Assembly: GCF_019097595.1 (NCBI RefSeq)
Contig: NC_080720.1
Location: forward strand, 16,522,352-16,586,351
Length of the DNA: 64,000 nucleotides
Direction: 5' to 3'
Origin: Hemibagrus wyckioides
Taxonomy: Eukaryota > Chordata > Actinopteri > Siluriformes > Bagridae
In this document: positions 13,353 through 25,733 of the stretch, piece by piece
Numbering within the stretch: position 1 is the first letter of the stretch
How the letters are laid out: every line of letters starts with the position of its first letter
Notes under the pieces: generated by a model
Databases searched by the model: none
What the model was told of the DNA's origin: nothing
What the model saw: only the letters and a program-made list of their open reading frames with translations
Made by a program: the position numbers and the translations under genes

Positions 13353-13894
13353 TATGTAAAAGATACCAGTTCCTCTTATGTAGTGAGGCAAAATCTACAA
13401 CGCAGTATATCCTTACATATTTTAAATGACCATATCAATTACACAGAAAGAGCTAAAGGGACCTCACATTTCTGACATGATGTAAAAAAGAAAAAAGAGA
13501 TTTATGTAGAAACAATAATTCTGCAGTTATTAGCACTGATGACCTGAAATCCGAACAAAGCCAGTTTAGTTAAGCTTTAGGTTATGTAATGACCTGCGGG
13601 GAATTTGACCTCACACGACCTGACAGAGATTTACACTACTGCAAGACAAGAAGTGCTGTACATCCAAATAATTTCTTCATTGTGACTATTATCGAATGTT
13701 TATTCTAGTTTTAACAGGTCGGATTAATCCCCAAGAATCAGACTCTCAGACTCTCGATCTAAGAGATATAAACATTCCTGCTTATTTAGCAGGCATGCTG
13801 ATGGATTATTCACCTTATCCTTGATTGCCAGATAAACTTATCCCTAGAACACATCTCTATTCCATTAGCAAAAATATTAGTTTCTGAAAATGTT
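13353..13894. other. non-coding, nothing recognised
   Basis: AT-rich DNA with no exon, repeat or RNA gene that I can support. Confidence 0.45.
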
Positions 13895-14289
13895 AGGCCA
13901 TGTCCACACCAATACATTTCTGTTTAAATACTTTTATCCATTTTGGACTTCCGTCCACACTGAGACTGCGTTTATTAGTCAACGGAAGTGAAAACTGTGA
14001 AAATGGAGGCTTTAGAAAATGATGACGCTTTTACAGTCATGTGACAAATTCGTCTAAGATGGTGGACGATGTTTCAAAATGCCGGACAGTAAATAAACAC
14101 CAGGTAGAAATGCCTGGAAAGGACACAGGTCGAAGCGCCTTATGTTTTACTCATGCACAGTACAGGGACGTAACCGTTTTCATACGTTTCAGTGTGGATG
14201 ACCAACTTTTGGGAAACGACTGAAAAGGATAATGTGGAGGTGGAGCGTTTTTAGACGCTGTTTATCCGGATTAGTGTAGACGTAGCCTT
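13895..14289. mobile_element. MITE-like element with related ends (hAT-like)
   Basis: The left end reads AGGCCATGTCCACACCAAT and the right end is its imperfect inverse (ATTAGTGTAGACGTAGCCTT). Such 'GGCYATGTCCACAC' ends belong to a widespread non-autonomous hAT-like group in fishes. No transposase is present. A short frame inside is not a gene. Target duplication was not resolved. Confidence 0.6.
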
Positions 14290-14304
14290 GGACTAAATCT
14301 ACTT

Positions 14305-14528
14305 TGTTAGTCTTAGTAAGAAATAGCACATATACATTAAAGCATAGTGAAATTCTTTCTTCGCATATCCTATCCTTCGGGTCAGAGCGCAGGGTCAGCC
14401 ATGATATAGCACCCCTGGAGCAGAGAGGGTTAAGGGCCTTGCTCAAGGGCCCAACAGTGCTGGGGCTTGAACCCTTGGTCTTCCAGTCAACGACCCAGAG
14501 CCTTAACCACTTGAGCCACTGCCACCGT
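14305..14528 (-). mobile_element. tRNA-derived SINE, family 1
   Basis: Read on the minus strand from 14528 it has a tRNA-like head with an A-box-like GTGGCTCAAGTGG and a B-box-like GGGTTCAAGCC, then the GGGCCCTTGAGCAAGGCCCTTAACC core and an ATATGCGAAGAAAGAATTTCAC body shared with 25497-25733 and 33352-33592. These are RNA polymerase III-type retroposons lacking their own coding capacity. Confidence 0.75.
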
Positions 14529-15806
14529 CTGAAAATATTACTAGAGTTGTACTAAATTACAGACGTTTTTATTTTATTTTTAAAATGCTTTGCAATATTA
14601 TCACTTTCCCTCCACTCTGTGTGAAGTGTAGACATTTTTAAAATACTTCCCATGGATTCCTGAAATAAATTCCTCCCACTGTTTTTGTTTTTTTTAATAA
14701 AATTTTTTCCACAGTGAAATCTTGTGAAATCACAGTGCTGCGTGAATCTGCAGATTTCCATCCTATGGGTTTCACTTCACTATTAAACTCAAACTGTGTA
14801 GTTTAAGCCGTTGTGTGTCACTCGCAGAGGTTGAGCCACTCCCCTGTGGATGCGACCGTGGCTGCAGTCGAACATGGCGAAAAAAAAACCCCTTCCAGAC
14901 GGCCAAAAAAAAAAAAAAAAAAAAAGGACGCTCACTGAGCTAGAAGAAATCAACCATTTCGGCTGAGGCACCTGCTCATCCACACAAGAATCTCTAAACA
15001 GTGTAATATTATCCTTAGATTTATTATTCTGCATAATATAGAAATTAGAAACTAAAAAAAAAGTAATAAGGAATGAAAAGCCCATACACTTCATTAAAGT
15101 ACATCTAAAAGCTGACCTCTCTCACATAAAGCAGGCGTTTACAATGTCCTATTCACCTGAGCCACAGTGTAATATTAGCTGGTCTAAAGGAAAAAAAATA
15201 CACAAACAATCTCACCATACAACTTTTTCATGATCAGAGCACAATGTTGTGTGTTTGAGTGTGTTATCTCTGGTTATCTATTACAATAGTAATCACGTGT
15301 ACTGAATGTTTAAGGCTTGTCAAGCCAATGCCGCATCTACAGGATGCAATCTAGTGCAGTTATTAGTGGCACATCAACACAAACTCCTAGCCTCGTTTCT
15401 GTTGTGTCCATTTTCATCATTTCCATTCTGAAGACGAAAAAAAAAAACAGCATGGCTTCACATGAACGCATAAAATGATGTGTGAACAGATAAAGCGCTC
15501 TCGAATGGAGTTCTAGGGAGAAATGGAAATCCATTTTAGGAACACGGTGACAGTCTGAAGTTGATTATGCTTGATGACGCATACAGCTGAGTGAGAGGCA
15601 TGTATAGGAGAAATAATAAAGTGGAAAAAAGTCAAATTTGTGAGTCACCCACATGCTTTCCAAACACCTCATACCTACAGAGAGCACAAATTTAACACCT
15701 CTCTCTCTCATTCTCTTTCTTCCTCTTTCAATCTGTCTCATTCTCTCTCTCTCTCTCACTCTCTCAATGTCTCATTCTCTCTCTGTCTCTATCTCTCTTA
15801 ATCTGT

Positions 15807-15842
<36 letters not shown>

Positions 15843-16588
15843 ATCTGTCTTATTCTCTGTCTTTCTCTTTCTGTCTGTCTGTCTGTCTCACTCTCATTCT
15901 CTCTCACACACACAATTCTCTTTTAATCTTTCTCAATCTCTCTCTCTGGTTCAACACCTGAACTTGTTCTCTCTTGTCCAGGAAAACATTTCCACAGTTA
16001 ACACTCATGCAGCTCTGAGCAAATCCAGAGAGAACATTCATGTCCACGAGAGACTGTAAGGCTCAGTCGTGTAATAGCGGGCGTGACTGGGGCCACAGAC
16101 AGTAGTAGCCATGTTCTCTTTTGGCAGTTGGCGATGGGGACGGGATGATGTCATAACCCTAAATGAATGCCATGGTTGTACTTTGGTCCTGCACCAGTTC
16201 TGTGCAAATAAATGAGGCTGGGAAAATTTCTCCCAGAAGACAAAAATCAACTGAAACATAAAAGCCACTTTGGAAAACGTCAGGGACAAATTACAGTTTG
16301 TGCTTTGTGTCATGTAGTTACAGTCTGAGATGAAAACAGCCCAGAGCGTATATAAACTGTTAAAGAATACATACTGTCTAACTATTAATAGAGTTGCTGC
16401 AAGGGATATTAGGGCAGTGCTGCGTTCCACTGGCCTCGCTGCTGACCTCTGTTCAATTAAGACACCTACAAGTTTACATTGTGTTAGAAAACTGTGATGA
16501 GTTTTATATATTTTCTCCTTAAAACAGTGAACCATATCATCGGCACTGAAGATATAACAACTTGACACGTCTGTGAAGATTCTCGGTC
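14529..16588. other. non-coding, simple repeats
   Basis: Contains a poly-A run (about 14906-14925) and a long CT-rich, degenerate (TCTC)n tract on the plus strand (about 15700-15945). Frames rich in Leu and Ser across the CT tract are repeat artefacts. No gene seen. Confidence 0.5.
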
Positions 16589-16710
16589 ATCTGGTTGTTG
16601 AGTCACGTCAACTGGCCTTCTTTCTTGTTAGCTCGAAAGTTTTACTACTCATCCGGGCAGCTTCTTCAATCCAGAAAGAAGTCCAGTTGACGTGGACTCA
16701 ACGTCCAGAT
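16589..16710. repeat. short inverted repeat around a 'GCTCGAAAG' core
   Basis: The arm at 16589-16625 (TCTGGTTGTTGAGTCACGTC...) pairs with 16673-16710 (AGAAAGAAGTCCAGTTGACG...) with a few mismatches. The 47-nt loop carries TTAGCTCGAAAG and CATCCGGGCAGCTTCTTCA. That core is familiar from a dispersed fish repeat, which I cannot name with certainty. Confidence 0.6.
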
Positions 16711-18278
16711 AACTGAATACGCTGACTGAAGTACACGTATACACAGTACATCTCATTTAAAGCTCAGAGGTGTTACTTTCTTCCAAGCTTTCTTCGAGCG
16801 GCCATGTTGATTTGACGTCACTTGCTCGGAGATCATTCCGAGTTCCCATGTAGGAATTTCAAGTTGAAGGGAGCTTTTTTCCCCCCCTAATCATTAGGAG
16901 TTGAATGCACAATTCTCCCAATGTTTCAGACTAACACCTCCCCCTTCCCCTACCTACCCCCACTCACTGCTTTGTCTCCTTCTGAGGTGACATCAGTCTT
17001 CTTCTGCTACAGACCTTTTATCACACACATCCTGGCTCTGACCCCCAAAACCTTGAACTCTTCGAGCAATCGAAACTAGACGGAAAAAGAATCTCAAGCC
17101 TTTCGCTCTTAAAACAAAAAACAAAAAAAAACAATGACCTCGGCACTCTGGGTCGAACAATTGGCAGCGATTTCCATGCGAAAAGCCTCTTTTTCCAAAC
17201 AAGTGCCACAATTCAAAAGTCCAAAACAATCGAGGTGATCGACAACACAGCGAATCTGATGACAGTGTGCAAGTTCTGCAAACCGTACCGAATGACGACG
17301 AACAAAAAAAGCTCTGACCTAAATAGTTTGGAAATCCTAGAAGCTCTCCTGTTTTAAAAAAGCACACTCAAAGCAAGCACTTGTTACTGCTTGTGTGGAG
17401 TTCTAGGCTTTCACCTACCACTATAATCAGATTATGATCTTAAATCTTACAGGAAAGAAATCTTTACAGATGCCAACATTTCCCCTGCTTTTTTTAAAAA
17501 AAATTTCCACATTCATGTCTCCACAAAAGGAATAATCTTTTTCAGCTGACAGAAAAAAAAAGAAGAAAGAACTGAAACTGGGTTGGGATTGTCCAGAGGT
17601 TTGTGTGAAATGAAATCAGCAAAGCTGGCTCTCCTCTCATCTTTGAGATTCCGTTTATGTGCAAACAAACACAGACGTATACGAAAACCAGGCAAAAATC
17701 ATGCAAAGTGTCCTTTACTCACATTGCTAAAAAAAATCACTGAGAAAGCCGCGGCACTCGGTTAAGTCATGTCAGTGTCTGAATGACCACAGCGCGCTAT
17801 ACTTATCCCATAAAAACTCTTGGCTTTGCTGGTTTTCTCTCTCTTGCGCTGCCACTCTGCATTTATGTCCCAAGTTTAACTCTGGGGAATATCCTGTGTG
17901 TATGGGCGTCCACGCCGTCCTCTCACTGATACCATTATAATTGCTTCCTTATTGCAGTCACACTCTCATATTAAAGATGCACTTATAAACTCACGGCTGA
18001 AGGACGAATGCTGACCAAGTGCTCGCTCTCTAAGTTTAAGGTTTAGTCATGTTACAGGAAAAAGTAACATGACTATAATTCTCACACAGATATGTAATCA
18101 ATCATTAGCTTACTAAAGAGATCAATGAGCAGGTGTGAGCACTGTATCTGCCAAAGAGGCTAACTGTGTGTGTGTGTGTTCTTTGACCTCAAACACTCAC
18201 ACACTCACTCTCTCTCAAACACACCTACAATAACCCCAACCCCCCCACCCCCACGTTCACTCACCCACACACACACAT

Positions 18279-18313
<35 letters not shown>

Positions 18314-18835
18314 CTCTCTCTCGCTCTGTGTCCCACACACACACCACAGCCTGCTGACTACTTGATAGTTGAATTCTGGCTAGGTAAATCCCCAAATTTA
18401 ATTACTGTAAACACTAATTCTTAGAGCTGAAGCGATGACTAATCCCAAGTGAACATGTGATCATTTATATTTAAGCACAGTTGATGCCAGAGCGTCTGTT
18501 AAATAAAACAATGACTTAAGGGTAAATACAGAGATAAGTAAAAGTGCTTCTAGAACATGTATGTGCATGTGTGCCAGTTTATACAGTAAACTTTAATATA
18601 CACTTACAAAACTGAGTGAGTGAGAGAGAGAGAGAGAGAGAGAGAGAACTGGGATGTGGGGATGGAGACATGGGAAACAGTTTGTTAATCCTTTGATTAA
18701 TCTGCTCTAATAAGCATAGCATTGTTAAATATCCCTAAATACTTTTTCCAATAAAGACATGAAAGGGCATAAAATCTCCTGTTTTCAGTAAAACATGACT
18801 AAACCATCAGCAGTCTGTTTGTGTATATGTATATA
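16711..18835. other. non-coding, simple repeats
   Basis: No exon supported. A long minus-strand frame at 16993-17367 has no recognisable domain or splice context. CT and CA tracts occupy about 18190-18345, and a GA run lies at about 18615-18647. Confidence 0.45.
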
Positions 18836-18861
18836 TGTATGTATATTATATATATATATTA

Positions 18862-18946
<85 letters not shown>
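18836..18946. repeat. (TA)n microsatellite
   Basis: About 110 bp of almost pure TA dinucleotide directly abutting a Tc1-like element. Tc1 elements target TA, and a similar TA tract flanks the 41 kb copy, so TA arrays appear to be insertion hot spots here. Confidence 0.9.
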
Positions 18947-18949
<3 letters not shown>

Positions 18950-18951
18950 CA

Positions 18952-20198
18952 CACTATATTGCCAAAAGTATTCGCTCACCTGCCTTGACTCGCATATGAA
19001 CTTAAGTGACATCCCATTCCTAATCCATAGGGTTCAATATGACGTCGGTCCACCCTTTGCAGCTATAACAGCTTCAACTCTTCTGGGACGGCTGTCCACA
19101 AGGTTTAGGAGTGTGTTTATGGGAATTTTTGACCATTCTTCCAGAAGCGCATTTGTGAGGTCACACACTGATGTTGGACGAGAAGGCCTGGCTCTCAGTC
19201 TCCGCTCTAATTCATCCCAAAGGTGTTCTATCGGGTTGAGGTCAGGACTCTGTGCAGGCCAGTCAAGTTCATCCACACCAGACTCTGTCATCCATGTCTT
19301 TATGGACCTTGCTTTGTGCACTGGTGCACAGTCATGTTGGAAGAGGAAGGGGCCAGCTCCAAACTGTTCCCACAAAGTTGGGAGCATGGAATTGTCCAAA
19401 ATGTCTTGGTATGCTGAAGCATTCAGAGTTCCTTCCACTGGAACTAAGGGGCCAAGCCCAGCTCCTGAAAAACAACCCCACACCATAATCCCCCTCCACC
19501 AAACTTTACACTTGGCACAATGCAGTCAGACAAGTACCGTTCTCCTGGCAACCACCAAACCCAGACTCGTCCATCAGATTGCCAGATGGAGAAGTGCGAT
19601 TCGTCACTCCAGAGAACGCGTCTCCACTGCTCTAGAGTCCAGTGGCGGCGTGCTTTACACCACTGCATCCGACGCTTTGCATTGCACTTGGTGATGTATG
19701 GCTTGGATGCAGCTGCTCGGCCATGGAAACCCATTCCATGAAGCTCTCTGCGCACTGTTCTTGAGCTAATCTGAAGGCCACATGAAGTTTGGAGGTCTGT
19801 AGTGATTGACTCTGCAGAAAGTTGGCAACCTCTTCGCACTATGCGCCTCAGCATCCGCTGACCCCGCTCCGTCAGTTTACGTGGCCTACCACTTCGTGGC
19901 TGAGTTGCTGTCGTTCCCAAACACTTCCACGTTCTTATAATACAGCTGACAGTTGACTGTGGAATATTTAGGAGCGAGGAAATTTCACAACTGGATTTGT
20001 TGCACAGGTGGCATCCTATCACAGTTCCACGCTGGAATTCACTGAGCTCCTGAGAGCGACCCATTCTTTCACAAATGTTTGTAAAAACAGTCTGCATGCC
20101 TAGGTGCTTGATTTTATACACCTGTGGCCGTGGAAGTGATTGGAACACCTGATTCTGATTATTTGGATGGGTGAGCGAATACTTTTGGCAATATAGTG
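18952..20198 (-). mobile_element. near-full-length Tc1-like transposon, transposase frameshifted
   Basis: It has the same subfamily ends as the 41 kb copy: CACTATATTGCCAAAAGTAT on the left and the inverse on the right (ending TAGTG at 20198, then TA). Length is 1247 bp against 1248 bp for the intact copy. It lies in the opposite orientation and differs by only a few percent by eye, so both are recent insertions. The right end sits against another short TA array (20199-20222). Confidence 0.92.
19034..20064 (-). pseudogene. Tc1-like DD34E transposase, one-base frameshift
   Basis: Reads from the [11 protein letters not shown] start (20064) through the paired helix-turn-helix region and the GRPR motif to VKFGGGG, then shifts frame at the homopolymer 19490-19494 (five G on the coding strand, six in the 41 kb copy). 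The second frame continues [10 protein letters not shown] to the natural end ...AAKGGPTSY. All three catalytic acidic residues are still encoded ([21 protein letters not shown]), but on two frames. Apart from the missing base it is close to the uninterrupted copy. It is inactive as it stands. Confidence 0.9.
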
Positions 20199-21110
20199 TA
20201 TATATATATATATATATATATAATGTGTGTGTCTACACATGCGAGTGTATGAGCAACAAAGAAAGAATGAGACAGAATAAAGAAAGTGAACAAACATGTC
20301 ACTGTTAGTGATCATCTAAAACAATCATTTCCCTCAGAACAAAGCAACATCCTCTCAGCTCACAGAATCAGTCCACACTGTGAATTCAGTTCTAATCCTA
20401 ACACTACAACACTGCATTGATTTCCGCTCACAACCTGTGCAAGTTATTCACTAAAGCAGACAAATGACATCTCTGCTAAAAAACATGCTTTTAGTAAGTT
20501 TACCAGCACACCAAACTCCTAATAGCATTGAGTGTTCTGGTGAAGAGGCCAGTCCAGCACACCATCCTGACCAAAGCACCCTGCCAGGCTACAACCACCA
20601 CTTCGTATTTAATTACAAAGTCCAAATAGGAATATAAAAAAGTGGGAGGAGGAGCGGCGAGGTATTTTCTGTCTGAATGAACAAAAACAAACCAGGAGGC
20701 ACACACAGCACGATGACACTGCCCGCTCCAATTCCACAACTCATCAGTCATCAGGGGAAGCACTGGCATGCCATTTTACTGCGCTCCAGTTCAACATCAA
20801 CCCACCACCATAGTGGCATGTCTGCGCTACATCAGGGCTTTAATAAAACACTGATCTGGTCATGATTTTGTTTTGAATAGTTTGGCAGTTTGTTATCTTT
20901 ATACATCACAGGAGCATTGTGTATTGCAGACTCCGAATCTAATCAAGAACAAACATCCAGATGGGTTTCAAAATGGGTTTCATCGGAACTATTCCAAAAT
21001 AGTGACTTATAAATGAGTTTAGAGCTGAAAATGACAGTTACTTTGGACAACGTTACACAGGACAAAATATAAACATCATATTCAAAGAGCCATTAGGAGA
21101 GATGTGGGGG
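20199..21110. other. non-coding, nothing recognised beyond a short (TA)n
   Basis: A TA tract lies at 20199-20222. The rest shows no exon or repeat that I can name. Confidence 0.45.
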
Positions 21111-21305
21111 GATGTGGTAGCTTACTGATTAACGTGTTGGACTACTGGTCAGAAGGTTATGAGTTCAAATCTGAAGTCCACCAAGCTGACACTGCTGGGC
21201 TCCTGAGCAAGGCCCTTAACCCTCAATTGCTCAGTTGTATAAAATAAGATAAAACTGTACATTGCTCTGGATAAGAGTGTCTGCAAAATGCCATAAATGT
21301 TCACA
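21111..21305 (+). mobile_element. tRNA-derived SINE, family 2
   Basis: The head has an A-box-like TGGTAGCTTACTGATTAAC and a B-box-like GAGTTCAAATC, followed by GAGCAAGGCCCTTAACCCTC, AATTGCTCAGTTGTATAAAA and the tail motif CTCTGGATAAGAGTGTCTGC. The same family occurs inverted at 36510-36641 and truncated at 62345-62480. Confidence 0.75.
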
Positions 21306-21957
21306 AAGCTCCGCCCCCAGGACCTGCCTCAAATTTCTAGAGCTAGAATTAGCAGGCTCTGTCATTCACGACATCGTTTTCAAGCGCACTCTTTCAGCTG
21401 CCGGAAAGCCAGCTTATAACACAAGAAATGAATCTCATTCTGATTTATGGGAATGGTCAAGAGTGCCTTGTTTTTTTCTGTCTAATGAGGTCTCATGAGC
21501 CTTAATGCTTCCACATTAGCAGCGTTCGCATTTTAAGCTACAGTACATTCAGGCCAAGTTACGACACTATAAACACGAAATTCGGCTCGTAGTCATTTAC
21601 AAGATTGGTCAAGATTGCCGACGCTGTCCTTTACTTCCTGCTATGCAGCTAATTCTGCGTCCTGCTTCATCCCCTTCGCTGGTAATTATCCTGTCTTTCA
21701 ACAAAGCTGCTGATGTTTATTTTTTATATAAAAAAATCCACCACACACCATGCTTTCCTCCTACTCTGAGATTGAACAAGCAGCACTTGCTGATTTCAGA
21801 CTGAAATGGTGGGTGCAGTTAACAGTGTAGTGGTGTGTCTATAAAATGATTGAGCAGACTCGCATCCAATCACAAACGAGCCCTGTGGACTAGAACACAG
21901 TTTTCCCAATGAGATTTCTCTTACACACCATAAACATTTTTTTCTACAGCTTTTCCA
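21306..21957. other. non-coding, nothing recognised
   Basis: No exon, RNA gene or named repeat is supported here. Confidence 0.4.
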
Positions 21958-22203
21958 AATGTTGTTGTTGTTTGTTCGGTTGCGCCCTGTTCGGGGTCGC
22001 CACAGTGGATCGCCACGGCATGTTTTGATTTTGGGACAGGTTTTACGCTGGATGCCCTTTCTGACACAACCCTCCCATTTGGGCTTGGGACCGGCACTGA
22101 GAGTTAGCTTTTCATTGGCTGGTTTAGCACCCTGCCCAGGAATCAAACCTGGGCCACAGCAATGAGAGCGCGAGATCCTGCAGCTGCATAACCAGAAGGT
22201 CAC
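21958..22203 (-). mobile_element. tRNA-derived SINE with (AAC)n tail, family 3
   Basis: On the minus strand a tRNA-like head (TGGTTATGCAGCTGCAGGAT, then the B-box-like GGTTTGATTCC) is followed by the conserved body GGGCATCCAGCGTAAAACCTG and TGGCGATCCACTGTGGCGAC. It ends in an (AAC)n tail, seen as (GTT)n at 21959-21971 on the plus strand. A poly-A run at about 22224-22256 lies just beyond the head. Confidence 0.75.
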
Positions 22204-22218
22204 AGATTGTCCAAATAT

Positions 22219-22259
<41 letters not shown>

Positions 22260-22587
22260 ACTAATACAGCTTTACATTCCTACAGTCACGTGAAAAGATT
22301 ATAATAGACTTCACTTTAAAATCATTTTATTCTGTCAAATATTTGTACATCAATCCTGTTTCTCCCATCATCCATGCAGTATTTCAGTGAGTTGAGGACA
22401 GTGGACAGAGCTCTGCTCCTGGCTGTGATCTGGGACATGCTGTTATATTGATCATTTCCTAAACCACAGTGATCAATAAGTACAGCTTTACTCACTCTGT
22501 GGTCCAGATAATAAAATCAAATTACTCTGGACTAATAGAAATCAGGAACATCTCAGGAGTTTGTGCACAAATCCAGGTTTTCTAATA
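22204..22587. other. poly-A run, then non-coding
   Basis: A run of about 33 A at 22224-22256, then AT-rich DNA with no gene signal. Confidence 0.5.
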
Positions 22588-23118
22588 CACTATATTGCCA
22601 GAAGTATTGGGACATCTGCCTTTACATGCACATGAATGTAATATGGAGTTGGTCCACCCTTCGCAGCTAGAACAGCTTCACCTGTTCTGAGAAGGCTTTC
22701 CACAAGGTTAAGAGTGTGTTTATTGGAATTTTTGACCATTCCTCTAGAAGCGCATTTGTGAGGTCAGGCACTGATGATGGACGAGAAGACCTGGCTCAGA
22801 GTCTCCACTCTAATTCATCCCAAATGTGTTCTATCAGGTTGAGGTCAGGACTCTGTGCAGGCCAGTCAAGTTCCTCCACACCAAACTCACTCATCCATGT
22901 CTTTATGGACCTTGCTTTGTGCACTGGTGTGCAGTCATGTTGGAACAGGAAGGGGTCATCCCCAAACTGTTCCAACAAAGTTGGGAGCATGAAATTGTCC
23001 AAAATGTCTTGGTATGCTGAAGCATTAAGAGTTCCTTTCACTGGAACTAAGGGGCCAAGCCCAACCCCTCAGTTCAATGATTTGGAGGGGTGTCCCAAAA
23101 CTTTTGGCAATATAGTGT
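22588..23118 (-). mobile_element. internally deleted Tc1-like element (531 bp)
   Basis: Ends CACTATATTGCC and GGCAATATAGTG, each next to TA. The minus strand encodes the C-terminal part of the transposase ([20 protein letters not shown] ... HDCTPVHKARS ... LNLIEHIWDELE), with decay and no N-terminal half. It belongs to the same 'TTTTGGGACA' subfamily as the copies at 12.9, 31.9 and 56.7 kb. Confidence 0.85.
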
Positions 23119-24009
23119 ACCAAGAAATGCTCCAGGTAGAACAGGTAGCACATCCTATGCTTCAGGAACTACTGGTAGAGGCCACGGTATAACCAGCAGC
23201 TCAACTTGTCAAATGTGACCTTCACAGAATGACCGCTAATCTAATTTACTGTTATAGTTTTTAATCTAGAAATCGCTTGTTTTGCAGCAGACCTGACAGA
23301 AAACAACCCGAGATGTGATGCATTCATTAAAACTCCTCCATACACAAACACACAAACAAAAAAATACATGTGCTCTGCCCAAGATCAGCATCCTGATGCA
23401 TCTGCTTCTCATCCACTACAAACAGAAAGAGACTGAGTATATTCCAGTTTTATGGAAAAAGATCAAATCCACAAATCCTCAAAGAAACGGAAAGAGCTTG
23501 TTTCAAAGAAATATGACTCGCTGAAGAAAATGCAGCGACTGCAATAGAAAAACAATATAAGTGCCAGTAGCCTGTGTGTGTGTGTGTGTGTGTGCAAGAT
23601 AAGTGTGTGTTTTTATATCTGGAAGCCACTGCTTAACATTTTTGGGTTAACCCCTGAACTGAAGGAATGTGCCAAAGCCACACACTGACCACGCATGCCT
23701 GCACATATCAAAGAATTAACAAGACACACAGGCTGAGAGACACAGAGGATATGAAAGAGAGGAAAAGCACTTTGCTTTAGATGTGCTGGAGAGATAGAAT
23801 GTTGGGGAGGGGTGAAAAGAGGAAAGCGCGCAGAATTTGCAAGTGGAGAGACTTTTCTTTCATTTTATTTGTTTTTGCACAGTTTGCACTTTAGCTACCA
23901 CACAACTGGACGGACTGTTGTGTGTGTCCTGGTGCAGAATTTACTGTAATTCTTACAGCTGGTTTACATCAAGTCATCACTGTTTTACACATCCTCTGTG
24001 CTCCTTAGT
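23119..24009. other. non-coding, nothing recognised
   Basis: A GT run lies at about 23573-23595. No exon supported. Confidence 0.45.
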
Positions 24010-24128
24010 ATTCACACGTGTGTGGTGTGTGTGTGAGAGAGAGAGAGCGAGAGAGTGAGAGCGATTATATGTAGGTGTGTGAGGTTTTGGGTGTTGTGTG
24101 AGATTGTGTGTGTGTGCATGCGTGTGCA

Positions 24129-24163
<35 letters not shown>

Positions 24164-24200
24164 TTATATGTAGGTGTGTGAGCTTTTGGGCGTTGTGTGA

Positions 24201-24235
<35 letters not shown>

Positions 24236-24385
24236 TAAGAGAGAGAGAGAGATAGATAGGGAGAGAGAGAAAGTGTGTGCGAGAGAGAGAGAAAAAGTGA
24301 GAGAGAGAGAGAGTGCATGAGATTGTGTGTGTGTGTGACTGTGTGTGTGTAGGTGTGTGATTGTGTGTGTGTGAGAGAGAGCAGA
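24010..24385. repeat. compound GT/GA microsatellite with internal duplication
   Basis: Alternating (GT)n and (GA)n tracts containing a repeated segment (GATTATATGTAGGTGTGTGA at about 24063 and 24161), so the array also grew by larger unit duplication. Minus-strand frames full of His-Thr and Ser-Leu are artefacts. Confidence 0.85.
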
Positions 24386-25496
24386 GTACTGTTAGTTTTT
24401 TTACACATGGCCTTATATGGGGGTCATTATGAATGAACAACCGTTTTAAAAAATGCAGAAGATGTGTGGCTTCAGTCCAGAACAGTCCAAATGAAAGAGG
24501 ATTGAGGAACAATGATTTTTCTTTCTAAGAAAAGCCCGACCCCTCCGGCTCTGAAATCCTAATCCTGATACAAAAACCTACGCAAACCCAAAAGCATGTC
24601 AACTTTCCAAAGCAACCAGATGAAATGATGCTGTATTAGAAATCATTACATTATTTAGATTCATCTGCTTAATCTGATATTTGCTTGTCAATTCCTTTTT
24701 ATAAGTAAGCTATATCAGGGAACAAAACCAAATTTTCTATTACAGATTTTATCACTCTGTACGCTTGTGTTAATACGTATGATGTCTGGCAGAAGATGAA
24801 CTGTGTTTTAGAAATCACAAAACTAGCTGTCATTCAAGTAGAACACCGAATACAAGGACTGAGAAGCAAAGTCGAGCGGAGGAAAGGTTGAACTCAGAGC
24901 TGTCCAGCCTCCACACACACTCCACACACTGACGAGTGACAGCTTCATAAAAGCAACAGATGGCGAACTGCCAAAGACCTCAGCCTCTGACCGAACTCTC
25001 GCAGAAGCTCCGTCCACCCCGGAAGGGTCATGTTATGGAGCTACTCAAACACCACAATAGGCTGGTGGAAAGAAAAAGGCAGACCATAAGGCACATATCT
25101 GTACAATAAAGCCAGAGATTATGTTCTGTATTACTCAGTGATGACTGAAAGAAAGAAAAGAAAAAGAAAGAGGTTGTATGCATTTATGTAGCTGAGGCTT
25201 GAGCCAGAATCTGTTTTATCACTCAAAAATATACAAACCTTATTTTCCTTCTCCAGAATAATATAGATATTAATCATGAATGATCTGTGCAGCTATTTTA
25301 AAATCTCTAATATTAAGTGACACTTCCTGTCCCCGCCATCACCACCCAGTCTCACATCCTCTTCTCTCTGTCGCTCTCCATCAAAGGTAAAAGGTTAATG
25401 TTTTGTGTTCCTTCCTGCAAATTAATATATGTATGACTGAGCTAACATTAGTATTTAATATCAGATATTTATTTATTTATTTGAGACAAAAATGCA
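24386..25496. other. non-coding, nothing recognised
   Basis: No exon, RNA gene or dispersed repeat identified. Confidence 0.4.
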
Positions 25497-25733
25497 GGGG
25501 TGGTGGTAGCTCAAGTGGTTAAAGCTCTGGGTTGTTGATAGGAGAAATCAGGGTTCAAGCCTCAGCACTGCTAAGCTGCCACTGTCGGGCCCTTAAGCAA
25601 GGCCCTTAACCCCTCCCCCCACTACAGGCATCATGGCTGACCCTGCGCTCTGACCCCAACCTCCGAGGATGGGATATGCGAAGAAAGAATTTCACAGTGC
25701 AGTAATGTATATGTGACAAATAAAAGCTACTTA
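25497..25733 (+). mobile_element. tRNA-derived SINE, family 1
   Basis: The best-preserved plus-strand copy: A-box-like GTGGTAGCTCAAGTGG, B-box-like GGTTCAAGCC, core GGGCCCTTAAGCAAGGCCCTT, body with GGGATATGCGAAGAAAGAAT, and a tail ending in GTGACAAATAAAAGCTAC. Confidence 0.8.

Noticed and set aside
16993..17367. 124-residue minus-strand frame
   Set aside because: No recognisable domain, no splice context, and poly-T-derived Phe runs; treated as chance.
21958..22203. Head of the (AAC)-tailed SINE and the other SINE heads considered as tRNA genes
   Set aside because: Only A/B-box-like segments are preserved; they do not fold into a full cloverleaf with anticodon stem by eye and are followed by conserved SINE bodies.
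23977..24512. Minus-strand frames full of His-Thr, Ser-Leu and similar runs
   Set aside because: Translation of GT/GA microsatellites.
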